Below, piece after piece: positions 43,104-52,208 of a stretch of DNA of 64,000 nt. The stretch is from Halodurantibacterium flavum. GTDB lineage: Bacteria > Pseudomonadota > Alphaproteobacteria > Rhodobacterales > Rhodobacteraceae. The DNA lies in assembly GCF_042681825.1 (NCBI RefSeq), contig NZ_JBHUGH010000003.1:1-64000 (forward strand). The letters are read 5' to 3'. The notes beneath the pieces are model-generated. The model had not been told where the DNA came from. It did no database searches and saw only the letters and a program-made list of their open reading frames with translations. Numbering within the stretch: position 1 is the first letter of the stretch; each line of letters begins with the position of its first letter. Both the position numbers and the translations under genes were made by a program.

Positions 43104-44410
43104 CAGCCGATCCTTTTCAGTACGAGATCACCCTCGGGCAAAGGGCTTTCGCCGAACCCATAGGCGGCCCGGATCGCTACCGCCGCGCGCTCCGCGTCGG
43201 CCTCGCTTGCCGCGTGAACCAGGCAGAGGGGCGCGCCCTCGGACACCTCTTCGCCAAGGGCCGCGAGTTCCGAAAGCCCGACCGAGGGGTTGATCCTGTC
43301 GCCTTCGCGCTGGCGCCCCCCGCCCAGACCGACAACCGACAGCCCGATCGCCGCCGCATCGATCGCAGTCACGAAGCCGTCTCGCGGGGCCGCGACCTCC
43401 CTGACCACCGGGGCCGATGGCAGACGGTCCGGCCAGCGGTCGACAAAATCCGTGGGCCCGCCCATCGCCGCGATCATCGCGCCGAACCGTTCGGCGGCGA
43501 GGCCCGATTCCAGCACCGTCGCGATGCGGCCCGCGCCATCCTCGGCATCCGCCGCAAGCCCGCCCAGCGCCAGCAACTCGCCCCCCAGATCGGTGGTCAG
43601 ATCCCACAGGTCGTGATTGACGGCGACGCCGGTCAGGGTCTCCATGACCTCGGACACCTCCAGCGCGTTGCCGATTGCGGTGGCCAGCGGCTGGTTCATG
43701 TCGGTGATCAGCGCCCGCGTCATGCAGCCCGCACCCTGGGCCGTTTCCACCAGCGCGGTGGCCAGCGCCTCGGCCTCGGCCATCGTCTGCATGAAGGCCC
43801 CGGTCCCGACCTTGACGTCAAGCACCAGCCCCTCCAACCCGGCGGCGAGCTTTTTCGACAGGATCGACGCGGTGATGAGATCGACGCTCTCGACCGTCGC
43901 CGTGACGTCGCGGATGGCATAAAGCCGTCGATCCGCCGGCGCGAGATCCTGCGTCGCCGCGACAATCGCGCAGCCATAGTCGCCGACCACCTGCCGCAGC
44001 TTTTCCACCGTCACATCGGCGCGATACCCCGGGATCGATTCCAGCTTGTCCAGCGTGCCGCCGGAATGGCCCAGCCCGCGCCCGGAAATCATCGGCACAT
44101 AGGCGCCGCAAGCCGCCATGGCTGGCGCAAGCAAAAGCGAGATGCAGTCCCCCACACCGCCCGTCGAGTGTTTGTCAAGCACTGGCCCCGGCAGGTCCCA
44201 GCGCAGGATCTGGCCGCTGTCGCGCATCGCGCGGGTCAGCGTCACGCGCCCCTCCGAAGAAAGGCCGCGCAGGCAGACGGCCATCGCAAAGGCCCCGGCC
44301 TGTGCATCGGTCACGGCGCCGCTGGCGAGCCCCCCGGCGAATGCCTCAAGCGACGGCCGGCCGGGATCGCGACCCGCGCGGATCGCCGCAATGGTTGAAC
44401 GGGCGTCCAT
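43103..44410 (-). CDS. deoA: Thymidine phosphorylase
   Basis: A 435-residue phosphorylase splitting thymidine or deoxyuridine into base and deoxyribose 1-phosphate. The family signature is SGRGLGHSGGTLDKLESIPG near residue 115; DKHSTGGVGDCISLLLAP binds phosphate, and KVGTGAFMQTMAEA follows. Its start abuts the stop of cdd. Length is normal. It supplies the substrate for DeoB. Confidence 0.95.
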   Translation of the reverse strand: MDARSTIAAIRAGRDPGRPSLEAFAGGLASGAVTDAQAGAFAMAVCLRGLSSEGRVTLTRAMRDSGQILRWDLPGPVLDKHSTGGVGDCISLLLAPAMAACGAYVPMISGRGLGHSGGTLDKLESIPGYRADVTVEKLRQVVGDYGCAIVAATQDLAPADRRLYAIRDVTATVESVDLITASILSKKLAAGLEGLVLDVKVGTGAFMQTMAEAEALATALVETAQGAGCMTRALITDMNQPLATAIGNALEVSEVMETLTGVAVNHDLWDLTTDLGGELLALGGLAADAEDGAGRIATVLESGLAAERFGAMIAAMGGPTDFVDRWPDRLPSAPVVREVAAPRDGFVTAIDAAAIGLSVVGLGGGRQREGDRINPSVGLSELAALGEEVSEGAPLCLVHAASEADAERAAVAIRAAYGFGESPLPEGDLVLKRIG

Positions 44411-44803
44411 TCAGGCGCGTTCCATATGTTCCTGCGTGAACACCCCGGGCAATAGCTCGGCCACGGTCAGTGTCTGGCTGTTTCCCTCCAGCGTGGTCAT
44501 CGTGACCTTGACGGAGGGTCCCGCAAATTCGGCGATCTTCTGACGGCACCCACCGCAGGGCGAAACCGGCAAGGGGCTGTCGGCGATCACCACCACCTCT
44601 TCTATCCGCGTCTCGCCGGCCGCGACCATGGCCGAAATCGCGCCGGCCTCGGCGCAGGTCCCTTCGGGATAGGCCACGTTTTCCACGTTGCACCCCGAAT
44701 AGATCATCCCCGAGGCCGCGCGGATCGCGGCGCCCACCTTAAAGCGGGAATAGGGGACATAGGCGTTTTCCCGAACGGAACGGGCAGCATCGAGAAGGGA
44801 CAT
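44411..44803 (-). CDS. cdd: Cytidine deaminase
   Basis: A 130-residue homotetrameric-type cytidine deaminase. The zinc site is CAEAGAISAMVAAGE (Cys and catalytic Glu) with PCGGCRQKIAEF giving the other two cysteines. The N-terminal YVPYSRFKVGAAIRA is typical. It heads the salvage unit transcribed towards upp; the 165-base gap to the divergent malic enzyme gene must hold both promoters. Confidence 0.95.
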   Translation of the reverse strand: MSLLDAARSVRENAYVPYSRFKVGAAIRAASGMIYSGCNVENVAYPEGTCAEAGAISAMVAAGETRIEEVVVIADSPLPVSPCGGCRQKIAEFAGPSVKVTMTTLEGNSQTLTVAELLPGVFTQEHMERA

Positions 44804-44968
44804 TGGCGAACTCCGGCTTTTGCTGTCCGACTGTGCGTCCTTGGCCGCGGCGTTTCAAGTGGGCCACTTCCCGCCACCCATATCCTCTGGCGCCTCTTGC
44901 CACCAGCGGGGCTTTGCCGCTACTCCGGTCGGGAATGGTTTAACATTGAACAAACCGCGGGGGCTGCG

Positions 44969-47248
44969 ATGGACGAGGCCAGACAGGACAACGCGCGTCA
45001 GGCGGCGCTGGACTATCACGAATTTCCCAAACCGGGAAAACTGGAAGTTCGCGCGACCAAGCCGCTGGCCAACGGGCGCGATCTGTCGCGGGCCTATTCC
45101 CCCGGCGTGGCCGAAGCCTGCCTGGAGATCAAGGCAGACCCCCATACTGCTAGCCGCTACACGGCGCGCGGCAACCTTGTCGCCGTGGTGTCCAACGGAA
45201 CGGCGGTCCTGGGCCTCGGCAATATCGGCGCGCTGGCGTCGAAACCGGTGATGGAGGGCAAGGCCGTCCTCTTCAAGAAGTTCGCCAATATCGACTGCTT
45301 TGACATCGAGGTGAACGAGAGCGACCCGGAACGGCTTGCCGATATCGTCTGCGCACTGGAACCCACGTTCGGCGCCATCAACCTTGAGGACATCAAGGCC
45401 CCCGACTGTTTTGTCGTCGAACGTCTGTGCCGTGAACGGATGAACATCCCGGTCTTTCACGACGACCAGCATGGAACCGCAATCGTCGTCGGCGCCGCCG
45501 CGACCAACGCGCTTCATGTGGCGGGCAAGCGGTTCGAGGATATCAAGGTCGTCTCGACCGGCGGGGGTGCCGCGGGTATCGCCTGCCTCAACATGCTGCT
45601 CAAGCTGGGTGTGCGACGGGAAAACGTGTGGCTCTGCGATCTCAACGGGCTGGTCTATGAGGGCCGGGCCGAGGACATGAACCCGCAGAAGGCCGCCTAT
45701 GCGCAGGCATCCGACCTTCGGACGCTCGATCAGGTCATCGATCACGCCGATCTTTTCCTGGGTCTTTCCGGTCCCGGCGTCCTTTCGCCGGACATGGTCG
45801 CCCGGATGGCGCAGCGCCCGATCATCTTTGCCCTGGCGAACCCCACCCCGGAAATCACCCCTGAACTGGTGCGAGGGGTCGCCCCCGACGCGATCATCGC
45901 GACCGGCCGGTCCGACTATCCGAACCAGGTCAACAACGTCCTGTGCTTTCCGTTTATTTTCCGCGGCGCGCTGGATGTGGGCGCGACTACGATCAATGAC
46001 GACATGGCGCTGGCCTGTGTCGACGGCATCGCGCGGCTCGCCCGCGCCACGACCAGCGCCGAGGCGGCAGCGGCCTATCAGGGCGAACAACTGACCTTCG
46101 GCGCGGACTACCTCATCCCCAAACCGTTCGACCCGCGGCTCATGGGCGTTGTCGCAAGTGCCGTCGCGGGCGCGGCGATGGCATCGGGTGTGGCCACTCG
46201 CCCGCTTGACGATCTGGCGGCGTACAAGGAAAAGCTCGACGGATCGGTGTTCCGGTCCGCCCTGATCATGCGGCCGGTCTTCGAGGCGGCGCGCTCGGCC
46301 TCGCGCAGGATCGTCTTTGCCGAGGGTGAGGATGAACGCGTGCTGCGGGCCGCACATGCGATGATGGAAGAAACGACCGAAGTTCCGATCCTGATCGGCC
46401 GCCCCGAAGTGATCGCCCGCCGCGCGGAACGGGCGGGCCTTCCGATCCTGCCGGAACGGGACTTCGAGATCGTGAACCCGGAAAACGACCCGCGTTACCG
46501 CGACTACTGGGAAACCTATCACGGATTGATGGAGCGGCAGGGCGTGACCCCTGACATCGCGCGTTCGGTCCTGCGCACCAACTCGACCGCCATCGCGGCC
46601 GTCATGGTGCATCGCGGCGAGGCGGACAGCATGATCTGCGGCACCTACGGGCAGTTCCTGTGGCATCTGCGCTATGTGGAACAGGTCCTCGGGCGGGGCG
46701 GGCTGCGCCCGGTCGGCGCGCTCAGCCTGATCATTCAGGAAGAGGGGCCGCTTTTCATCGCGGACACCCAGGTGCATCCGGAACCGACGCCCGAACAGAT
46801 CCGCGACACGGTGATCGGGGCCGCCCGGCACGTGCGCCGCTTCGGGATCGAGCCCAAGATCGCGCTCTGTTCCCAGTCGCAGTTCGGCAACCTCGACACA
46901 GGGTCGGCCCGCCGGATGCGGGCGGCAGGCGCGATGCTGGACGATTTGCGGCCCGATTTCTCCTACGAAGGCGAGATGTCGGTGGATGTGGCACTCGATG
47001 CCGAGCTGCGCGCCCGCATCTTCCCGAACGCGCGCTTCGAGGGTGCGGCAAACGTTCTGGTCTTTGCGAGCACGGACGCAGCCGGTGCCACGCGCAACAT
47101 CCTGAAAATGCGCGCCCAAGGGCTGGAGGTCGGCCCGATCCTGATGGGCATGGGCAACCGCGCGCATATCGTGACGCCGTCGATCACCGTGCGGGGCCTG
47201 CTGAACATGTCCGCGCTGGCGGGAACCCCCGTCGCACAATACGGCTAG
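44969..47248 (+). CDS. maeB: NADP-dependent malic enzyme, long form with phosphotransacetylase-like domain
   Basis: A 759-residue malic enzyme that decarboxylates malate to pyruvate with NADP. Residues 1-430 hold the malic domain (AYSPGVAEACLEIK, FANIDCFDIEV, VFHDDQHGTAIV and the NAD-fold VVSTGGGAAGIACLNML); residues 440-759 form a phosphate acetyl/butyryltransferase-like domain that is thought to be regulatory (binding acetyl-CoA) in this class. Start ATG 44969 gives MDEARQDNARQAALDYHEFP; the frame 24 codons further up is not native. The stop codon shares CTAG with the convergent sufE stop. Confidence 0.94.
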   Translation: MDEARQDNARQAALDYHEFPKPGKLEVRATKPLANGRDLSRAYSPGVAEACLEIKADPHTASRYTARGNLVAVVSNGTAVLGLGNIGALASKPVMEGKAVLFKKFANIDCFDIEVNESDPERLADIVCALEPTFGAINLEDIKAPDCFVVERLCRERMNIPVFHDDQHGTAIVVGAAATNALHVAGKRFEDIKVVSTGGGAAGIACLNMLLKLGVRRENVWLCDLNGLVYEGRAEDMNPQKAAYAQASDLRTLDQVIDHADLFLGLSGPGVLSPDMVARMAQRPIIFALANPTPEITPELVRGVAPDAIIATGRSDYPNQVNNVLCFPFIFRGALDVGATTINDDMALACVDGIARLARATTSAEAAAAYQGEQLTFGADYLIPKPFDPRLMGVVASAVAGAAMASGVATRPLDDLAAYKEKLDGSVFRSALIMRPVFEAARSASRRIVFAEGEDERVLRAAHAMMEETTEVPILIGRPEVIARRAERAGLPILPERDFEIVNPENDPRYRDYWETYHGLMERQGVTPDIARSVLRTNSTAIAAVMVHRGEADSMICGTYGQFLWHLRYVEQVLGRGGLRPVGALSLIIQEEGPLFIADTQVHPEPTPEQIRDTVIGAARHVRRFGIEPKIALCSQSQFGNLDTGSARRMRAAGAMLDDLRPDFSYEGEMSVDVALDAELRARIFPNARFEGAANVLVFASTDAAGATRNILKMRAQGLEVGPILMGMGNRAHIVTPSITVRGLLNMSALAGTPVAQYG

Positions 47249-47673
47249 GCTGCGGCCGTCGCCCCGGCAAGGCTGCGGATCCGCGCGACCATCGCGCGGA
47301 GCCCGTTTGACCGCTGTGACGACAGATGTTCGTTGAGCCCCAGACGCCCCATCTCGGCAGTGGCATCGACCTCCAGCACCTCGGCCGCGGTCAGGCCGTC
47401 GTAAAGCGCGTGCAGGATCGCGATCAGACCCCGGACGATCATCGCGTCGCTGTCGCCCTGGAAGTGAAAGCGCGCGGCACTGCCCTGCCCCTCGATCCGG
47501 GGCACGATCCAGACCTGGCTTGCACAGCCCTCGACCTTGGTTGCGGGAACCTGAAGGGCTGCCGGCAAGGGCTCCATCGCGCGGCCCAGTTCGATGACGT
47601 GGCGATAGCGGTCTTCCCAGTCATCCAGGAATTCGAAGGTCTCGGCGATTTCTTCGAATGCGGTCGTGGCCAT
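47245..47673 (-). CDS. sufE: Cysteine desulfurase activator SufE
   Basis: A 142-residue SufE protein, which takes persulfide sulfur from SufS for Fe-S cluster assembly. The sulfur-accepting cysteine lies in KVEGCASQVWIVPR near residue 50. N-terminus FEEIAETFEFLDDWEDRYRH is typical. Start ATG 47673. It is isolated from other suf genes in this window. Confidence 0.94.
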   Translation of the reverse strand: MATTAFEEIAETFEFLDDWEDRYRHVIELGRAMEPLPAALQVPATKVEGCASQVWIVPRIEGQGSAARFHFQGDSDAMIVRGLIAILHALYDGLTAAEVLEVDATAEMGRLGLNEHLSSQRSNGLRAMVARIRSLAGATAAA

Positions 47674-47799
47674 GCTGTTCTCTCCGTCACACTGGCTTCT
47701 CACCTAAGCGCGCGAGGCCGGAAGGTCCAGCCGAGACGACTTTTCAACTGCACCGCTTTCCGCTAGGCAAGGGCATCGGAATGGGACAGAGGGCCTCGG

Positions 47800-48285
47800 A
47801 TGACCAAGCCGCTTCTTGCTGCCATGGCAGCCCTGATGGTTCTGAGCGCCTGCAGCTCGGTCCGCGAATCACGCGCCAACCCGCTCAACTGGTTCGGTGG
47901 TGGTGGTGGCAGCCGCAGCGCGCCGGGCACCCTTGAACCCCCGGGCGGTTTTCGCGTGGCCGAGGCCGACGCGCGTCCGCTTGTGGCAGAGGTCACGCAG
48001 ATGTCGGTCGAGCCGATGCCCGGCGGCGTGATCGTCCGGGCGACCGCGCTGCAGCCGACCCAAGGCTATTGGGAGGCGGCACTGGTGCCGGAAAACGACG
48101 GGCGTCCCGTTGACGGTGTCATGACCTTCCGGTTTGTCGCCCTGCCACCGCTTACGCCATCGGCGGTTTCGACGCCGCAATCGCGGCTTGTGACGGCGGC
48201 GGCCTATGTCCCGGACAGCCGGCTTGCCGGGGTGCGCCAGATCACCGTGCTGGGATCGACCGCGTCGCGCAGCAGCGGACGCTAG
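47800..48285 (+). CDS. Predicted lipoprotein (161 aa)
   Basis: An N-terminal lipoprotein signal is clear: MTKPLLAAMAALMVLSACSS with lipobox LSAC, the lipidated cysteine at residue 18. The mature part has a Gly-rich linker (WFGGGGGSRSAP) followed by a beta-rich domain (EVTQMSVEPMPGGVIVRATA, GYWEAALVPEND). The Asn-Pro-Leu-Asn-Trp-Phe segment after the cysteine is a feature of a conserved Rhodobacterales lipoprotein of unknown function. Its end overlaps the convergent rnd gene by four bases. Confidence 0.82.
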   Translation: MTKPLLAAMAALMVLSACSSVRESRANPLNWFGGGGGSRSAPGTLEPPGGFRVAEADARPLVAEVTQMSVEPMPGGVIVRATALQPTQGYWEAALVPENDGRPVDGVMTFRFVALPPLTPSAVSTPQSRLVTAAAYVPDSRLAGVRQITVLGSTASRSSGR

Positions 48286-49439
48286 CGCAGGTTCACCACC
48301 CGCACCGCATTGCCTTTGGCCGAAAGCGCGATCTCGCCCCGGCAGAGGCGCAGGGCGTCCTCGCCAAACACCTCATGGCGCCAACCGCGCAGCGCGGGCA
48401 GGTCACGTTCGCCTGCCGCGATCGCATCGAGATCCCCCGAAGAGGCGAGGAGTTTCGCTGCCACGCCCGACTCCTCGGACTTGGCCTTGAGGAGAACGCG
48501 CAACAGATCGGCGAGGGCGGGATTGACCTGCATCTGCTCGCGCGCCAGATCGGGTTTGGGGTAATCTTCGGGCTTCATCGCGGCTGCGGCCTTTACTGCG
48601 GCAAGGATACCCTCGGCGATCTCTCCGCGCCGGCCTTCGCGCAACAAAAGGCGTGACCGGCCCAGTTCCTCATGGTTGGCGGGACGGGTCGAGGCAAGCT
48701 CGACCAGCGCATCGTCCTTGTAGACACGGCTGCGCGGGACGTTTTCGCGTTGGGCATATTCCTCGCGGAAGCGGGCGAGTTCCTTGACCACGGCAAGGAA
48801 TTTCCCCGAGGTCGTGCGCGTCTTGACGCGCAGCCAGGCTTCTTCCGGGCGGACGGTATATGTCTCGGGATCGGTCAGAACGGCCAGTTCTTCCTCGACC
48901 CATTTCTGGCGTCCGGCACGCTGGATCTGGGCGGACAGATATTCGTAGATGACCCGAAGATGCGTCACATCCGCCAGCGCGTAGGCCTTTTGCGCCTCTG
49001 ACAGCGGACGGCGGGACCAGTCGGTGAAGCGGGAGGTCTTGTCGAGCGGCGCCTTGGCGATCTTTTTCACCAGCGTCTCATAGCCCGCCTGATCGCCGAA
49101 CCCGCAGACCATGGCCGCCACTTGCGTGTCGAACAAGGGCGTGGGAAAGACATTCCCCTCGACAAAGAAGATTTCCAGATCCTGCCGCGCGGCGTGAAAG
49201 ACCTTCACCGTCCCCTCATGCCGGAAGAGGTCGTAGAGCGGTTCGAGCGACAGATCGCCTTCCAGCGGGTCCACCAGCACCGCCTCACCGGTCTTCCCGG
49301 GCAGCGCCATCTGCACGAGGCAGAGCTTGGAGTAATAGGTCCGTTCCCGCAGAAACTCGGTATCGACCGTCACATAGGGCTGCGCCTTGGCCGCCTCGCA
49401 AAAGGCGGCAAGCTCTTCGGTCGTCGTGATCGTTTTCAT
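48282..49439 (-). CDS. rnd: Ribonuclease D
   Basis: A 385-residue 3'-5' exoribonuclease. DEDD catalytic motifs: VTVDTEFLRE (Exo I), VFHAARQDLEIF (Exo II) and YALADVTHLRVIYEYL (Exo III). An HRDC domain follows near 215-290 and a second helical segment to the end. It trims the 3' ends of tRNA precursors. Start ATG 49439; the longer frame is not native. The start is 85 bases downstream of the purN stop on the same strand, which would allow co-transcription. Confidence 0.93.
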   Translation of the reverse strand: MKTITTTEELAAFCEAAKAQPYVTVDTEFLRERTYYSKLCLVQMALPGKTGEAVLVDPLEGDLSLEPLYDLFRHEGTVKVFHAARQDLEIFFVEGNVFPTPLFDTQVAAMVCGFGDQAGYETLVKKIAKAPLDKTSRFTDWSRRPLSEAQKAYALADVTHLRVIYEYLSAQIQRAGRQKWVEEELAVLTDPETYTVRPEEAWLRVKTRTTSGKFLAVVKELARFREEYAQRENVPRSRVYKDDALVELASTRPANHEELGRSRLLLREGRRGEIAEGILAAVKAAAAMKPEDYPKPDLAREQMQVNPALADLLRVLLKAKSEESGVAAKLLASSGDLDAIAAGERDLPALRGWRHEVFGEDALRLCRGEIALSAKGNAVRVVNLR

Positions 49440-49524
49440 CAGTCTACTTTTCTCTGCGGCAGGCAAGGCGTTGATCCAGGCGGGCTGATCCTGCTTAGGA
49501 CGTTCGCGCCGCAAAGAAAAGCGG

Positions 49525-50115
49525 TCAGAGATCCAGCCGCCCCCGGTCCCCTTGGGCAAAGCGGCGCAGGACGGCCGGGTAAAGCCGGTGTTCGAGTTCC
49601 AGCACCCGTCGGGCCAGCGTGTCGGGCGTGTCCTGCGGGCGGATGGCAAGCCGCGCCTGCCCCAGGATCGGCCCGTCATCCAAGGCTGCCGTCACCTCAT
49701 GCACGGTGCAACCTGCCTCGGCATCGCCCGCCGCGATTGCGCGGGAATGAGTGTGCAGGCCCTTGTATTTCGGCAGGAGCGAGGGGTGAATGTTGAGCAT
49801 GCGCCCCTCGAAACGGCGCACGAAGCCGGCGGTGAGAACGCGCATGAAGCCCGCAAGGCAGAGGATATCGGGTTCCACTGCAAGGATCGGCCGCAGCAAT
49901 TCCGCCTCGAACGCCGCGCGGTCGCCCGCAAAGGGCCGGTGATCCACAGCAGCCGTGGCGATCCCCAGTGCGGCCGCGCGGGCAAGCCCCGCCGCATCCG
50001 GATCGTTGGAGGCCACAAGAACCGGGCGCGCGGGATGATCGCCCTGCATGTCGCGGGCGAGGGCAAGCATGTTCGACCCGCCGCCCGAGATCAGGATGGC
50101 GACACGTTTTACCAC
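49525..50115 (-). CDS. purN: Phosphoribosylglycinamide formyltransferase
   Basis: A 196-residue GAR transformylase using 10-formyl-THF in purine synthesis. N-terminal KRVAILISGGGSNMLALAR, the catalytic Asn-His-Asp set in GRMLNIHPSLLPKYKGLHTH and HEVTAALDDGPILGQ. The start is GTG 50115: the frame before it overlaps purM and is not native. It follows purM by seven bases in a two-gene operon. Confidence 0.94.
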   Translation of the reverse strand: MVKRVAILISGGGSNMLALARDMQGDHPARPVLVASNDPDAAGLARAAALGIATAAVDHRPFAGDRAAFEAELLRPILAVEPDILCLAGFMRVLTAGFVRRFEGRMLNIHPSLLPKYKGLHTHSRAIAAGDAEAGCTVHEVTAALDDGPILGQARLAIRPQDTPDTLARRVLELEHRLYPAVLRRFAQGDRGRLDL

Positions 50116-50122
50116 GCGACGC

Positions 50123-51169
50123 TCACAGCAGGCGGCCGCGATACTGCACACCCGCGCCGGGGCGCAACGCGCCCAGCCGGAACACCGTCTCGCCCGCATC
50201 CGCCAGTAGCGCGGCCAGGGCCTCTGCCCGGTCCGCCGCCACGACGAGAACCATGCCGATGCCGGCGTTGAAGGTCTTCAGAAGCTCTGCCTCGGACATT
50301 CCCGAGGTTTCGGCGAGCCAGCGGAATACCGGCGGCAGATCCCAGGACCCGAGGTCGATTTCCGCGCCGAGATCGTCAGGCAGGACACGGGGCAGGTTTT
50401 CGGTCAGGCCGCCGCCGGTGATATGGGCCAGTGCGCGAACGCCGCCCGCCCGCACCGCCGCCAGCGCAGGTTTCACATAAAGCCGCGTGGGCTGCAAAAG
50501 CACCTCGCCCAGCGTTCCTTTCGCGAAAGGTGCCGCGTCGGTCCAGCCAAGCCCCGCAAGTTCCACGACCTTGCGCACAAGGGAATAGCCGTTCGAATGA
50601 ACCCCGTCCGAGGCCAGCCCGAGCAGCACGTCGCCCTCGGTCACCCCTGCGGGCAGGTCGGCGCCGCGTTCCATCGCGCCCACGGCAAAGCCCGCAAGGT
50701 CGAAGTCGCCGCCGTGATACATGCCCGGCATCTCGGCGGTTTCACCGCCGATCAGCGCGCAGCCCGTTGCCGCGCAGCCATCCGCGATACCGCTGATGAT
50801 CCGGGTCGCCTGATCCAGTTCCAGCTTTCCGGTCGCAAAGTAGTCGAGGAAGAACAGCGGCTCGGCGCCCTGACAGACCAGATCGTTCACGCACATCGCC
50901 ACTAGGTCGATCCCGATCGTATCCAGATGACCGGTGTCGATGGCGATCCGCAGCTTGGTGCCCACGCCATCGGTCGCCGCCACAAGGATCGGGTCGTCAT
51001 AGCCCGCAGCCTTCAGATCGAAAAGCGCCCCAAAGCCACCCAGGCCCGACATGGTGCCGGGCCGCGCGGTGCGGCGGGCCGCAGGCTTGATCCGTTCGAC
51101 CAGCGCATTTCCTGCGTCGATATCGACGCCCGCATCCGCATAGCTCAGCCCGTTCTTGCCCTCGGTCAT
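50123..51169 (-). CDS. purM: Phosphoribosylformylglycinamidine cyclo-ligase
   Basis: A 348-residue AIR synthetase, converting FGAM to AIR with ATP. Motifs: LSYADAGVDIDAGNALVERI, the ATP region ATDGVGTKLRIAIDTG, and GGETAEMPGMYHGGDFDLAGF. Start ATG 51169 with AAGGAA upstream. It is the first gene of purM-purN. Confidence 0.96.
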   Translation of the reverse strand: MTEGKNGLSYADAGVDIDAGNALVERIKPAARRTARPGTMSGLGGFGALFDLKAAGYDDPILVAATDGVGTKLRIAIDTGHLDTIGIDLVAMCVNDLVCQGAEPLFFLDYFATGKLELDQATRIISGIADGCAATGCALIGGETAEMPGMYHGGDFDLAGFAVGAMERGADLPAGVTEGDVLLGLASDGVHSNGYSLVRKVVELAGLGWTDAAPFAKGTLGEVLLQPTRLYVKPALAAVRAGGVRALAHITGGGLTENLPRVLPDDLGAEIDLGSWDLPPVFRWLAETSGMSEAELLKTFNAGIGMVLVVAADRAEALAALLADAGETVFRLGALRPGAGVQYRGRLL

Positions 51170-51301
51170 GGCTGGGTTCCTTTCGGCATGAAATCCTGCC
51201 GCCCCTTAGACGATCTGGACCGCCCCGGCAATGGTCCGGCAGTGGCGCCGCGACCATGACCTTGACCCTGCCTGCCGATCTGGCGTAGGCATCCCTTGGC
51301 C

Positions 51302-51377
51302 GGGCCTGTAGCTCAATGGTCAGAGCAGGGCGCTCATAACGCCTTGGTTGGGGGTTCGAATCCCTCCGGGCCTACCA
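51302..51377 (+). tRNA. tRNA with anticodon CAT (probably tRNA-Ile2, or Met)
   Basis: A 76-base cloverleaf: acceptor GGGCCTG with a G-U first pair against CGGGCCT, D arm GCTCAATGGTCAGAGC, anticodon loop CTCATAA (CAT), T arm with GTTCGAATC and encoded ACCA. The anticodon arm followed by CTTGGTTG in the variable region resembles the lysidine-modified isoleucine tRNA more than initiator or elongator methionine tRNA. The choice between them needs a TilS-identity check. Confidence 0.9.
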
Positions 51378-51387
51378 GTCGACGTCG

Positions 51388-52149
51388 TCACAGCATGTCC
51401 CAGATCAGCCGCAGGGCGAGGATCGTCGAGGTAACGACCAGCAGCGGCTTGATGATCCTTGCGCCGATATGCATCGCGACGATCGAGCCCACGCGCGCGC
51501 CCGCCATCTGCGCCAGTCCCATCGCGACGCCGGTCGCCCACCACGGGGCACCATAGGCGGCAAAGGCTGCCAGCCCGCCGAGGTTCGAGGCGAAGTTCAG
51601 AAGCTTGGTATGGGCGGTCGCCTTGAGGACGCCGTAGCCCGACAGCGTCACAAAGGCGATCATGTAGAACGCCCCCGCCCCTGGCCCCAGCAGCCCGTCA
51701 TAAGCGGCGATCAGGGGCACCGCGGTGACCGCCAGGACCGGCGGGGTCAGCCGTTCGGCCCGGTCGAGGTCATCGAGACCGGGCTTGAAGGCGAAAAAGG
51801 CGGCGATGCCCACGAGGATAACCGGCAACCCCAGCCGCAACAGGTCGGTCGGCACAACGGTCGCCAGAAAAGCGCCAAGCACCCCCGCGAAAAATGCGAT
51901 CAGCGCCACGCGCGCCTGACGCCGGAGATCCACATGCCCCCGCGCCGCATAGGACAGGGCCGCCGTGCCTGACCCGAAGATGCCCTGAACCTTGTTCGTC
52001 GAGAGCGCCTCGACAGGGTTGGCCCCGGCGAGGAGCAGCACAGGCACGGTTATCAGCCCGCCACCCCCCGCGATGGAATCGACGAAACCCGCCACGAAGG
52101 CTGCGCAAAGCAGCAAGAGCAGGATATGAAAGGTGACTTCGAACAGCAT
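51388..52149 (-). CDS. TSUP family (TauE/SafE) transporter
   Basis: A 253-residue membrane protein with about eight hydrophobic segments. The N-terminal signature GFVDSIAGGGGLITVPVLLL and the second-half GPGAGAFYMIAF are typical of TSUP exporters (YfcA-like), which move sulfite, sulfonates or organic anions. Start ATG 52149 gives MLFEVTFHILLLLLCAAFVA. Its stop lies 11 bases after the tRNA. Substrate unknown. Confidence 0.88.
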   Translation of the reverse strand: MLFEVTFHILLLLLCAAFVAGFVDSIAGGGGLITVPVLLLAGANPVEALSTNKVQGIFGSGTAALSYAARGHVDLRRQARVALIAFFAGVLGAFLATVVPTDLLRLGLPVILVGIAAFFAFKPGLDDLDRAERLTPPVLAVTAVPLIAAYDGLLGPGAGAFYMIAFVTLSGYGVLKATAHTKLLNFASNLGGLAAFAAYGAPWWATGVAMGLAQMAGARVGSIVAMHIGARIIKPLLVVTSTILALRLIWDML

Positions 52150-52208
52150 GAGAGGGCCCCGGAACGTGCCGCAGGCTCTTCTGCCCCTTGTGCGCCAAAG
52201 TAAAGGGC

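Noticed and set aside
42863..44398. 511-residue plus-strand frame over deoA/deoB
   Set aside because: Antisense shadow of two well-defined enzymes.
44855..47239. 794-residue open frame antisense to the malic enzyme gene
   Set aside because: The plus-strand malic enzyme has full family motifs. The antisense frame is rich in His/Arg/Gly and has no domain; it follows from GC-rich codon third positions.
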